NCBI GenBank assembly: GCA_041675005.1
Contig: JBAYUQ010000001.1
Location: forward strand, 62,001 to 126,000
Reading direction: 5' to 3'
Length of the DNA: 64,000 bases
Source of the DNA: PGYR01 sp041675005
Lineage (GTDB): Bacteria > Bacteroidota > Ignavibacteria > Kapaibacteriales > UBA2268
Below, one piece after another: positions 1-8,156 of the stretch (positions are counted from its first letter, which is position 1; each line of letters begins with the position of its first letter). A program made the position numbers and the translations under genes. The notes beneath the pieces are model-generated. The model was not told the DNA's origin, ran no database searches, and saw only the letters and a list, made by a program, of their open reading frames with translations.

Positions 1-2442
1 CCGCTACTCTCTGGTCTAACTAAATATAATTTCACAGGATTTAATGGTGATGTATATGCTTTTGATATATCAGATATGGGGAATCCGGTTCAGTTAGAAT
101 CAAAATCTCAAGGGAAGTTTGATTTAATAACAGAGCTAACAGTGAATCAACCTAAAAGATTTTACCTAAGTTCAAATCTGAAAAAGCCAATTAGCATAGA
201 AAAAGTAGATATAAAAGGACTAAGAAACACAAAGTTCAACAATGATGTAATAGTAATAACTCATTCGAAACTAAGAGAATCAGCAAAAAAATTCAAAGAG
301 TATAGAGAATCTAATAGTGACTTATCAGTAGGTATATTTGAACAAAATGACATATACAATGAGTATAATTCAGGTACTATGGATATAACAGCTATTCGTG
401 ATTTTATAGCTCAAGCTATGATTAATTGGGATGTTAAACCCACTTATATAGTTCTATGGGGTGATGGTCACTACGATTATCGAGAGTTATTGACAACTCA
501 AACTAATTTCGTTCCTCCACACCTTAGTGAAGATGAATTTAAAGATTTTGACGCTGTTAATACAATCTGTACTGATGATTTCTATGCGAGAGTTGTCGGC
601 AATGACAAATCTTTGGATTTGGCAGTTGGCAGATTGACTATTAACTCAGAACAGGAAGGTAATATAATAGTTGAAAAAATCAAGCATTACGAGCATAACT
701 CAAGTATAGATAATTGGCGAAATAAGATAACTTTAGTAGCTGATGATGGATTTAGTGGAACCGAGGACACAAAAGGTGATGGTAGTATGTTTGTAGATCA
801 ATCAGAGGAGTTTTCTACAAATAGAGTTCCTAGTTTTATGGAACAAAGAAAAATATATTCGGTGGAATACGAGTCGCAATATACAGCTGCGGGTATCCGT
901 AAGCCAACAGCGAACGCAGCAATAATAAAAGCGGTGAATGAAGAGGGGGCATTGCTCTTAAATTGGTACGGTCATGGTAATCCACAAGTATGGTCTCATG
1001 AGGGTATATTGGATAGAGATGTCTCAATTAGACAAATGGTAAATTACGATAAATTGTTTTTCTTAACCGCAGCTACATGTGATTTTGCTAAATATGACAA
1101 TTACGAATCACAATCTGGTGCTGAGTTAATGGTATTGAATGAATACGGTGGTGCAATTGGAGTATTTGGTTCCTCTAGAGTTGTATGGGCATCGCAAAAT
1201 CATTATTTGAATAGAGCACTTTACACCGATTTATTTACACGCAATGATAACGGTGACTATCCTACTTTGGGTGAAGTTATTTATAATTTGAAACAAACTT
1301 TTAATAGTGATAATGACGAAAAGTACTTTCTTCTTGGTGACCCTACTCTTAGACTACTTATACCTCATTACGATGTTGTACTCGAAAGTATTGATGATAA
1401 AGAGCTTAATGATTCTACTTCTATTTCAGTCAAAGGTCTTCAAACAGTTAAGATAAAAGGGTATATAGCAATACCGATGGGTGAGAAAAATGTTGCTATC
1501 GATTTTAATGGTCAAATAAAGCTGAAAGTTATGGACGGAAATCAGGAAATCGAAATTACTGATAATCGAAATAGATTATATGAATTCGAAAAGCAAGGTG
1601 GGACATTATCTAATGCAAATTTTGCTGTTACAAATGGCCGTTTTGAAGCTGAGTTTATACTACCAAAAGATATTAGCTTCAGCGAGAATATGGGTAAAGT
1701 ATTTAGTTATGCTTATTCTGATGATGACAGATTTGCAACAGGAAGCTATAATAAGTTGAAAATAGATGGTCTCTCAACTACTAGTATATCTGATACAAAA
1801 GGTCCAGAAATAAAGATTATGATAGATTCACGAAGGTTCAATGCTGGAGATATAGTTAGAAGTGAACCGCTTTTGATTGTTGACCTAAGCGACGAATCCG
1901 GTATAAACTCTACTGGTATTGGGGTAGGACACAAAATAGAAGCTTGGATTGATAATAGCGAACAGTCAATAGATTTGACTTCTGAATATGAGACCTCATT
2001 CGATGATTATAGAAAAGGTACGGCAACTAAGAATTTATTAGGATTGGAACCGGGGGCTCACTTTGTAAAATTAAGAGCTTGGGATATATATAACAACTAT
2101 TCGACTTCAGAGACTTATTTCAATATTGGTCAAAATGGGGAAGTAGTGTTAGACGATGTACTAGCGTACCCAACCCCATTTGAAAATAGTACGAAAATTA
2201 AATTCAAACATAATCTAAATCCACCAGTGGATGTAACTCTCGATATATATGATTCTAAGGGGTCTAGAGTTAATACTTTAGTTAAAAAAATATTGACGGC
2301 TTATGAAGGAGAAATAGATTGGGCAGGAGTAGATATGTTCGGAACTGATGTGAGTATAGGCACTTACTACTTTAGATTAAAACTTGATAACTTAATAGCA
2401 AAACAAACGTTCTTAGAAGGGCGAACTTTAAAGATTAAATAA
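1..2442 (+). CDS. porU: PorU-like type IX secretion C25 peptidase (sortase), 5'-truncated
   Basis: The frame is open from base 1, so the ATG at 76 is internal and the gene begins outside the window. The residues before it (FDISDMGNPVQL) fit the family's inner N-terminal region. A gingipain-type C25 peptidase fold follows, with the catalytic His in WYGHGN (codon 973-975) and Cys in TAATCDFAKYD (codon 1078-1080). A beta-sandwich region and a C-terminal module with YPTPFENSTKIKF and TYYFRLKL end the protein. PorU is the outer-membrane sortase of T9SS that removes the CTD of cargo and attaches cargo to surface lipopolysaccharide. That role is family knowledge; the peptidase motifs are seen here. 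porV follows 54-70 bases downstream, the usual pairing. The cassettes later in the window carry the CTDs this enzyme would process. Confidence 0.9.
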   Translation, partial: PLLSGLTKYNFTGFNGDVYAFDISDMGNPVQLESKSQGKFDLITELTVNQPKRFYLSSNLKKPISIEKVDIKGLRNTKFNNDVIVITHSKLRESAKKFKEYRESNSDLSVGIFEQNDIYNEYNSGTMDITAIRDFIAQAMINWDVKPTYIVLWGDGHYDYRELLTTQTNFVPPHLSEDEFKDFDAVNTICTDDFYARVVGNDKSLDLAVGRLTINSEQEGNIIVEKIKHYEHNSSIDNWRNKITLVADDGFSGTEDTKGDGSMFVDQSEEFSTNRVPSFMEQRKIYSVEYESQYTAAGIRKPTANAAIIKAVNEEGALLLNWYGHGNPQVWSHEGILDRDVSIRQMVNYDKLFFLTAATCDFAKYDNYESQSGAELMVLNEYGGAIGVFGSSRVVWASQNHYLNRALYTDLFTRNDNGDYPTLGEVIYNLKQTFNSDNDEKYFLLGDPTLRLLIPHYDVVLESIDDKELNDSTSISVKGLQTVKIKGYIAIPMGEKNVAIDFNGQIKLKVMDGNQEIEITDNRNRLYEFEKQGGTLSNANFAVTNGRFEAEFILPKDISFSENMGKVFSYAYSDDDRFATGSYNKLKIDGLSTTSISDTKGPEIKIMIDSRRFNAGDIVRSEPLLIVDLSDESGINSTGIGVGHKIEAWIDNSEQSIDLTSEYETSFDDYRKGTATKNLLGLEPGAHFVKLRAWDIYNNYSTSETYFNIGQNGEVVLDDVLAYPTPFENSTKIKFKHNLNPPVDVTLDIYDSKGSRVNTLVKKILTAYEGEIDWAGVDMFGTDVSIGTYYFRLKLDNLIAKQTFLEGRTLKIK

Positions 2443-2511
2443 TAAACTTTAGACTTTAATTAATTTTTTTTTAAATTTGAAACTTAGAAATTCTTAATGG
2501 AGGATATTCCT

Positions 2512-3642
2512 TTGACAACTTCGAATATGATGAAGACAATACTTTTAATAACAGCTACATTTTTGATTGGCAATTACAGTTCAAAAGCAGAAGACGCATC
2601 GTCTGTGCAAAGTTCTGCAGTTCCATTCCTAATGATATCGCCAGATGCTCGTGCGAGTGGAATGGGTGAAGTAGGAACAGCAATTGCGGATGATGTAAAT
2701 GCTATCTATTGGAATCCGGGTGGTTTAGCTTTCCTTGATTATTTCGATTATGGTTATACATTCGATGACGAAGGCACAAGAACTCCTTTTAGACAAGTTG
2801 CTCTTGCGTTCTCACCTTGGTTACCTCAGTTCAATGCTGATTTGTATTATAGCTACGGAACTATAGCACAGCACTTCGAAGAAATAGACGGTACTGTTGC
2901 ATTTAACTTCATCTTTATGAATTTGGGTGAGTTCAAAAGAACTTTAGAAAATTCACAAGAAGCAGGTACATTCACTTCTAATGAGTTCTCATTTGGCTTT
3001 TCTTATGGAACTATTATCGCTCCTGATCTTGGTTTCGGTTTCCAACTACGATATATACAATCAAACTTAACTCCTACTGGTCAAGGTTCTGGTGCTCAAT
3101 CTGGTACTGGTGTCAGTGGTGGATTCGATGTTGGATTACTTTGGAAGCCATCTGATTTGCAAGTATTAGGTGCAGATTTCGAAGATAGATTAGCTTTGGG
3201 TATGAATTTGCAGAATGTTGGTCCTAAGATGACTTATATCAACGAAGCAGATCCACTACCAACTAACTTGAAATTGGGTATTGCCTATGATGTAGTAAAA
3301 GATGAGTTTAATAAACTTACTTTCGCATTTGACTATACTAAACTATTAGTAAATAGAGACAGAAACGGCTCTGATCCTATTCCACTTTCATTCGTATCTT
3401 CTTGGGAGAACAATGCTATGGAATTCGCAGGTGGAGCTGAATATTGGTACGAAGACGTAGTTGCATTGCGTGCTGGTTTCTTTACTGAGCCAGATAATGC
3501 TGGTGCTCGTAAATTCTGGAACTTCGGTGCTGGTGTTAGATATGATATATTCAGACTGGATTTCAGTTTTATCAACACTATCGAAGAAAACCACCCTCTA
3601 GCAAACACTCTTAGATTCTCGTTACTTGCTGATTGGGAATAA
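2512..3642 (+). CDS. porV: PorV, T9SS outer-membrane shuttle protein (FadL-like barrel)
   Basis: About 376 residues, the normal PorV length. It has a signal peptide (MMKTILLITATFLIGNYSSKA, cleaved near SKA/ED), then the family's characteristic early segment VPFLMISPDARASGMGEVGTA and IYWNPGGLAFL, and beta-barrel strands to the C terminus. PorV binds CTD-bearing cargo and carries it from the secretion channel to PorU. Three starts are possible: ATG 2497, TTG 2512 and ATG 2527. I chose TTG 2512 because GGAGG (2499-2503) sits 8 bases before it; ATG 2527 is the alternative and would give a shorter n-region. It is likely co-transcribed with porU and ends at a strong terminator (3676-3710). Confidence 0.88.
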   Translation: MTTSNMMKTILLITATFLIGNYSSKAEDASSVQSSAVPFLMISPDARASGMGEVGTAIADDVNAIYWNPGGLAFLDYFDYGYTFDDEGTRTPFRQVALAFSPWLPQFNADLYYSYGTIAQHFEEIDGTVAFNFIFMNLGEFKRTLENSQEAGTFTSNEFSFGFSYGTIIAPDLGFGFQLRYIQSNLTPTGQGSGAQSGTGVSGGFDVGLLWKPSDLQVLGADFEDRLALGMNLQNVGPKMTYINEADPLPTNLKLGIAYDVVKDEFNKLTFAFDYTKLLVNRDRNGSDPIPLSFVSSWENNAMEFAGGAEYWYEDVVALRAGFFTEPDNAGARKFWNFGAGVRYDIFRLDFSFINTIEENHPLANTLRFSLLADWE

Positions 3643-3675
3643 GACCTAAGACTCAAAATTAGAAAAAAAATTAAG

Positions 3676-3710
3676 AAAGCTGTTCATACAAATGAACAGC
3701 TTTTTTTTTT
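3676..3710 (+). terminator. Intrinsic terminator of porU-porV
   Basis: A perfect 12-bp stem (3676-3687 pairing with 3692-3703) closed by a 4-base loop and running into ten or more T residues. It lies 34 bases after the porV stop. Confidence 0.93.
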
Positions 3711-3726
3711 GATTTTTTTCAAAGTA

Positions 3727-3747
3727 GAGACGTATTGCATACGTCTC
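3727..3747. repeat. Short palindrome GAGACGTAT-tgc-ATACGTCTC
   Basis: Nine-bp arms separated by 3 bases. The same arms recur at 3840-3894 with a 37-base interior. Together with 3915-3942 it makes the stretch 3711-4044 a repeat-rich non-coding region. Confidence 0.75.
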
Positions 3748-3839
3748 AAACTCTTGAACTACTTTTAGTTGAATCAAAGAGATGACTGAAAGGACTTGCT
3801 TGCCAAGCCAAAGGGCATGTGCGATCTAAAGAAATCGTA

Positions 3840-3894
3840 GAGACGTATTACTTGTGCTGAGAGAAGCCGAAGTGCATACGTCTCAAAATCCCCT
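3840..3894. repeat. Second copy of the GAGACGTAT palindrome, with a long interior
   Basis: The arms GAGACGTAT (3840-3848) and ATACGTCTC (3886-3894) match those at 3727-3747. The interior is longer and carries a self-complementary segment (ACTTGTGCT... and ...GCCGAAGTGC). It looks like the simple palindrome interrupted by a second small hairpin. Confidence 0.65.
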
Positions 3895-3914
3895 ACCCCC
3901 ACCGTGTAATCACG

Positions 3915-3942
3915 TCACTCTGAACGACACGAAGTGGAGTGA
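3915..3942. repeat. REP-like palindrome (TCACTC...GAGTGA)
   Basis: The arms TCACTC and GAGTGA enclose TGAACGACACGAAGTG, followed by AGAGTCC. The general form CACTCTGAACGA...GAAGAGTC resembles dispersed intergenic repeats known from this bacterial group. Only one copy is in the window, so calling it a repeat rests on that resemblance. Confidence 0.45.
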
Positions 3943-4044
3943 AGAGTCCAGGTATGAATAGTATGGGAAATGTTGAGACTCCGAATCCCTTTTAATTAAT
4001 GGTAATAAAAATGTTGATAAAAAACGCTTGTTTTTTAAAATAAA

Positions 4045-4086
4045 TTTGGATTTTATTTTATTTTATTTTATTTTATTTTAAGTTTG
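4045..4086 (+). promoter_or_regulatory. Candidate promoter with a 6-unit ATTTT array in the spacer (cassette 1)
   Basis: TTTG (4045-4048) is followed by six ATTTT units (from 4050) and then TAAGTTTG (4079-4086), a match to the Bacteroidota -7 element TAnnTTTG. The spacer is 30 bases. The same arrangement with 3 and 8 units precedes cassettes 3 and 4. In the gcvPA promoter the same two elements are 20 bases apart, which would correspond to four units here. Promoter function is inferred. Confidence 0.55.
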
Positions 4087-4160
4087 GTAAAGATAGTACT
4101 AAATGAAATATGTAAGACATTTTAATAAATGAATAACAAATGAATTTTACAAAATTAAAG

Positions 4161-4290
4161 CACTATATTAAGTAGGAGGGAAAGCGTAGTGAGTAAATTA
4201 TAAATGCTATAAAAAAAAAGTCAGAAAAAACGAAAGTCGTCTTTCCTGACCTATAGTTGTCAAACTAATTCTAGCCGAACCCATTTGACT
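4161..4290 (+). promoter_or_regulatory. Structured leader upstream of cassette 1 (copy A)
   Basis: Three hairpins can be folded by hand. Hairpin 1 pairs CACTA (4161-4165) with TAGTG (4187-4191). Hairpin 2 (4220-4250, 31 bases) has outer stem GTCAG/CTGAC, an A-C mismatch next to it and an ACGA/TCGT inner stem. Hairpin 3 pairs GTCAAA (4259-4264) with TTTGAC (4284-4289) around a 19-base loop. Hairpins 2 and 3 recur with the same spacing before the other three cassettes. The 5' untranslated region would be about 250 bases if the upstream promoter is right. Confidence 0.7.
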
Positions 4291-4345
4291 GCTACAAATA
4301 TAGCAATAATTAATTAATTATTAACATATTTAGGGAGTAAAAATT

Positions 4346-5926
4346 ATGAAAAAGTATATTATACTATTCATGCTTCTTTTAGGAGCAAGTAACCCACTTT
4401 ATAATCAAATTGATTCTATTTGGATAGGGAATTCGCCAGAGCCATGTATTACAACACACATAGATAATGATACTTGTTACAGGACGAGTGGTTGGGTAGG
4501 TCCAATGACAGATACTATTCGTGGTATTTATGGGGATCCAAATTGTAATCCCAATTGTTACTTTGTAGTTGTGTATTATGAAAGATTTGATACACTTAAT
4601 ACTCAATGTTACGGTGAGGAATATAAAGAATACCAAGATGATGAAGTACAGTCTTATTACCCTTTTATTTCAGGTATTTATTGGTATGGAGAAGACGATT
4701 GTTACGAATGTGAATCTGATAAATTGGAACTTTATTTTATTGAGAATTTTTATAAAGATGCAGAAGAGGAAATGCCAGGTATAATAAACAACTTATCGGT
4801 TTGTTATTTTGGTGGGATAAGAGTCCATTGCGAAGGTATTGCAACACAATATTATACTATAGGAAAATGTTACGATAATGACGGTAAAGAATGTGATAAG
4901 GGTACTCAACGGTGTTGCACAAATAGAATAAATGTAAATTCAGATGCAACAGATACATTAAATAGACAAGTGGATTCTATTACTTACTTCCCAGGTGGTA
5001 GTGGTCCTCTTCCCCCTTGCCCTGGTAGTTGCGAAGATGGATGTGACCCCAAAAAGAAAAGCTTGTTAGCAGGGCTATCTACTTGCGCTATTCCTTGTAA
5101 TGAGGGGCTATGGATAGCAGATTCATCTGAAACAATTACAATTGATTCATTGCTTACTGGTTGTAGTGGATGTACGATTAAAATTCATTATAGTTATCGA
5201 AATAACAATAATCCTTCTTGTCCAGACAATTACAAAGATGCACGGTTCGATTCTATTTCCTATGACTGTCTTGATAATAGCTGTATAGATCAACTAACCC
5301 CAGAGGAAATGGTTGCTTATGTGAATGAGTGGCTTTTAAAATATAGCATAGTAAATAATGTACCACTAGGTGGATGTAGAGATAATTATAGATTAGTGAA
5401 TGCTCTCTGTGTTACTGACTTTGACACAATATCCCATACAGGATTGGGTGATTGTAACCCTTTATATAATGATCAGCTAGGATGTTGTTGGGGCAGATAT
5501 TTAGTTTGTCAAGTAGCACCTAATGAATATACTGCGGTGAAAATAGATGGTTCTGAAATGATTGGTGATACTTGCGTTTGGTTTACTCGCCCTTGTATAC
5601 CTATTTGTGATAACGTTTATAATAGTATAATGAGCGACCCTAATGATCCTTTTGGAGAGAATACTTTCGAGGACGTATATAGGGCAATGGAAACAATTGA
5701 AAAAGCAGAGAGCTATGTTGTCTCTTCAGTTAATGAAGGGATAAATGTATATGATAAAATAGGAAGAGAAAGTAAGGTTCTTATATATGATTTATTTGGC
5801 AAGTTAGTCGGAAATGAGAATACACTCCCTATTATGTATCAACACTTAGTTAAGGGTACGTACTTTATAACTGTAAAAGTAGGTAATAATGTTTTAAAAA
5901 TCTATAAAATCTATATAGAAAAATGA
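4346..5926 (+). CDS. Cysteine-rich secreted protein with a T9SS sorting domain (cassette 1, first gene)
   Basis: 526 residues, start supported by AGGGAG at 4332-4337. An N-terminal signal sequence (MKKYIILFMLLLGASNPLYN) is followed by about 430 residues rich in cysteine (many C-x-x-C and CC pairs). One motif, CSGCTIKIHYSYRN near residue 273, and a later PLGGC...CC pattern are shared with the 47270 protein, so the two are homologous. The last 70 residues (VYDKIGRESKVLIYDLFGKLVG ... KGTYFITVKVGN) have the form of a type A T9SS CTD, although the usual YPNP opening is degenerate. No enzymatic motif is visible. The stop overlaps the next gene's ATG by four bases, so the two are translationally coupled. 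It is probably a disulfide-stabilised surface or extracellular protein; the function is unknown. Confidence 0.8.
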   Translation: MKKYIILFMLLLGASNPLYNQIDSIWIGNSPEPCITTHIDNDTCYRTSGWVGPMTDTIRGIYGDPNCNPNCYFVVVYYERFDTLNTQCYGEEYKEYQDDEVQSYYPFISGIYWYGEDDCYECESDKLELYFIENFYKDAEEEMPGIINNLSVCYFGGIRVHCEGIATQYYTIGKCYDNDGKECDKGTQRCCTNRINVNSDATDTLNRQVDSITYFPGGSGPLPPCPGSCEDGCDPKKKSLLAGLSTCAIPCNEGLWIADSSETITIDSLLTGCSGCTIKIHYSYRNNNNPSCPDNYKDARFDSISYDCLDNSCIDQLTPEEMVAYVNEWLLKYSIVNNVPLGGCRDNYRLVNALCVTDFDTISHTGLGDCNPLYNDQLGCCWGRYLVCQVAPNEYTAVKIDGSEMIGDTCVWFTRPCIPICDNVYNSIMSDPNDPFGENTFEDVYRAMETIEKAESYVVSSVNEGINVYDKIGRESKVLIYDLFGKLVGNENTLPIMYQHLVKGTYFITVKVGNNVLKIYKIYIEK

Positions 5927-7284
5927 AAACATCATTAATAATAATAACATTTATGCTTCACTCATCACTTTTTTGTGGTGAGTGGACTAATTTAAGTAAT
6001 CTAGGAACGAGTTTAGTAGCACCTAAAGTTGAAGCTGTTAATGATAATGTGATGATCTCTGGAAATGTTGGTGGGATTATCCCTCATGTATTCAAATCAA
6101 CTGATAGAGGAGTGACCTGGGAAATTGCCTTAGATGATTCTGTTAAAAGAGATGAGACTGGAAAAGTTATATATCATCCTAGAAGAATGAATGATTTTAA
6201 ATATATGACTGAAGACCACGCTTTTATAATGAATGAAGGGACTTTATATTGGTACACTTCTGATGGAGGGGACACTTGGTTTCAAGATAGTATTATAGAT
6301 GGTTCAAAAGGTGGGGTAAATCGATACATAAATTTTAACTCTAAAGGATATGGTGTTACAAGTATTTATGACTTATACCTTACAAAAGATTGGGGTAAGA
6401 CTTTTGAGACTATTGAAATAAAAAGTGAAACCGATACTTTGATTAATAAATCAGTTTATGATGATTTAATAATTACAGATGATGGATTAATATTTGGAGC
6501 AGGATATTATATAGTAAAGCCATATCATGAAGATAATAAACTATTCACTGTACTATCTAAAGACTTAGGTAAAACTTGGGAAGTTAGTTCTATTCTTGAG
6601 AAAAGAATGAATGCATACACCCAATTATCGAATGGAAATATAATTGCAGTTGGTTCAGAACAAACCAAACCAAACGCATCAACGTTCAAAGATATAATAC
6701 AAATATCTACTGATGGAGGATATAGTTGGGAAGTTGTTTTAGATACTTTATCATCTCCTAGTAGTATATTATGGGATGTCGAATTTATCAATGACAATGA
6801 TGGAATTACTTTTTCTCCGGGTTTCTCGAAGTTATTAAGAACCTCAGATGGTGGTAGGACTTGGTACAGGGATTATGGAACTTATGATTTACCAGAATCA
6901 CCTGAGGATTATGCTTATCTTCCGAATGGAGAAATACTAGCAGTTGATAGAGCAGGAGAGGTCTCCAAATGGTCTGACCCAGTACTTAGTGTGGAAGATG
7001 ATAGCAAGTTCAATACTGAACCAAGCATCAAACTTTATCCAAATCCATTATCAATAAACGAACCTTTAAATATAGAGTTCTTACCTCGTTATTTAGGACA
7101 AATAGAACTTTCAATAATAGATATAACAGGCAAAAAGTTAAGTTCATATACTTTAGATATAATAGGAAATAACAAACAAACATTAACCTATAAACCTGAT
7201 AATGATCTAACTTCGGGTACATATTTCATCCAAATCGGCTATAAGAACGGAATAGCTGAAAGACAAAAGTTTGTGGTGGAGTAA
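5923..7284 (+). CDS. Asp-box (BNR/sortilin-like) repeat protein with T9SS CTD (cassette 1, second gene)
   Basis: 453 residues with a short signal peptide (MKTSLIIITFMLHSSLFCGE). At least six Asp-box motifs of the form S/T-x-D-x-G-x-T/S-W/F occur near residues 59, 113, 153, 211, 261 and 307 (STDRGVTW, TSDGGDTW, TKDWGKTF, SKDLGKTW, STDGGYSW, TSDGGRTW). These predict a beta-propeller. The C terminus, from LYPNPLSINEPLNIEF to SGTYFIQI...RQKFVVE, is a type A T9SS CTD. The protein should leave the cell through T9SS and be anchored or released by PorU. Asp-box propellers occur in glycosidases and in non-catalytic surface proteins; no sialidase arginine-triad context is evident, so I do not assign an activity. 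Confidence 0.82.
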   Translation: MKTSLIIITFMLHSSLFCGEWTNLSNLGTSLVAPKVEAVNDNVMISGNVGGIIPHVFKSTDRGVTWEIALDDSVKRDETGKVIYHPRRMNDFKYMTEDHAFIMNEGTLYWYTSDGGDTWFQDSIIDGSKGGVNRYINFNSKGYGVTSIYDLYLTKDWGKTFETIEIKSETDTLINKSVYDDLIITDDGLIFGAGYYIVKPYHEDNKLFTVLSKDLGKTWEVSSILEKRMNAYTQLSNGNIIAVGSEQTKPNASTFKDIIQISTDGGYSWEVVLDTLSSPSSILWDVEFINDNDGITFSPGFSKLLRTSDGGRTWYRDYGTYDLPESPEDYAYLPNGEILAVDRAGEVSKWSDPVLSVEDDSKFNTEPSIKLYPNPLSINEPLNIEFLPRYLGQIELSIIDITGKKLSSYTLDIIGNNKQTLTYKPDNDLTSGTYFIQIGYKNGIAERQKFVVE

Positions 7285-7307
7285 CAAACTCCAACAAAAT
7301 ATAAACA

Positions 7308-7335
7308 CAAAAAAGCTCCCTCGGGAGCTTTTTTG
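7308..7335. terminator. Bidirectional terminator between cassette 1 and xth
   Basis: CAAAAAAGCTCCC (7308-7320) pairs with GGGAGCTTTTTTG (7323-7335), giving A-runs and T-runs on both sides. It serves the plus-strand cassette and the converging xth gene. Confidence 0.92.
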
Positions 7336-7340
7336 TTATT

Positions 7341-8147
7341 CTAAATCCCCAACTCCAACACAATAGGGCAGTGGTCTGAGCCGAGTTGCTTGGGCTGATG
7401 ATAGGAGTTCTTCACTTGCATTAGCAAATCATTGCTCACGAAGTGATAGTCTATTCTCCATCCTACATTGTTTTCTCTTGCTCTGCCACGCGGTGACCAC
7501 CAAGTGTAGTTATCGCCATCTTTGTTGAATAGTCGGAACGCATCCGAGTATCCCATAGCAAATATCTCATCTAGCTTCTCTCGCTCTTCGGGTAGAAATC
7601 CAGATGTTTTCTCGTTATCTTTTGGTCGTGCTAGATCAATTTCTGTGTGTGCGGTATTATAATCGCCGCTTACTATTACTTTCCTACCGTCTTTTCTTCT
7701 TTCATTTGCCTTAGCGAATAGTGCATCGTAGAACTCTAGTTTGTATTGAACACGTTCTGGTCCTTGCTGTCCATTCGGGAAATAAACATTGAAATATGAA
7801 ATACCATCTATTCCGATTTCTATTACTCTACCTTCATTATCAAATTGCTCTACGTCTATACTATCGTTGATATACTCTGGCTCTTTTTTGCTGAATATAC
7901 CGACTCCGCTGTATCCTTTCTTTATCTTGCAAGATGAGAAATGTGAGTTATATCCTTCGGGTGCTAATAAATGTTCGAGTATCTGATCTTTCTCAGACTT
8001 AGTTTCTTGCATTAGCAGTAGATCTGGCTTTTCTTTTTCTACATATTCAAATAGGTCATTAATTTGTACTTTCTCGCCATATCTCAATTTGGGATTCTGT
8101 CCTGATATTGATCTATAACCGTTTATATTCCAAGATACTATTTTCAT
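7341..8147 (-). CDS. xth: Exodeoxyribonuclease III
   Basis: 268 residues, the normal length for the ExoIII/APE1 family. It opens with MKIVSWNINGYRS and has DLLLMQETKS (the metal-binding Glu), SGVGIFSKK, VSGDYNTAHTEIDLARPK (Asp and Asn of the active site), YTWWSPRGRARENNVGWRIDY and the closing catalytic SDHCPIVLEL. It is a Mg-dependent enzyme that cuts DNA at abasic sites and removes 3' blocks in base excision repair. The gene ends at the shared terminator and starts 9 bases after the 8157-9227 gene, so the two probably form one transcript. Confidence 0.95.
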   Translation of the reverse strand: MKIVSWNINGYRSISGQNPKLRYGEKVQINDLFEYVEKEKPDLLLMQETKSEKDQILEHLLAPEGYNSHFSSCKIKKGYSGVGIFSKKEPEYINDSIDVEQFDNEGRVIEIGIDGISYFNVYFPNGQQGPERVQYKLEFYDALFAKANERRKDGRKVIVSGDYNTAHTEIDLARPKDNEKTSGFLPEEREKLDEIFAMGYSDAFRLFNKDGDNYTWWSPRGRARENNVGWRIDYHFVSNDLLMQVKNSYHQPKQLGSDHCPIVLELGI

Positions 8148-8156
8148 TCTTCTTCC

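Noticed and set aside
4050..4080. ATTTT arrays as meaningless AT-rich low complexity.
   Set aside because: Same position in three cassettes, exact unit structure, and placement between two promoter elements argue against chance; kept as a finding.
4379..4784. Additional open frames inside the cassette 1 first gene on both strands.
   Set aside because: They lie wholly within a well-supported gene, lack ribosome-binding sites and have cysteine/isoleucine compositions typical of out-of-frame reading.
5923..7284. Sialidase function for the Asp-box proteins.
   Set aside because: Asp boxes alone are structural; the catalytic arginine triad and nucleophile Tyr/Glu context could not be identified.
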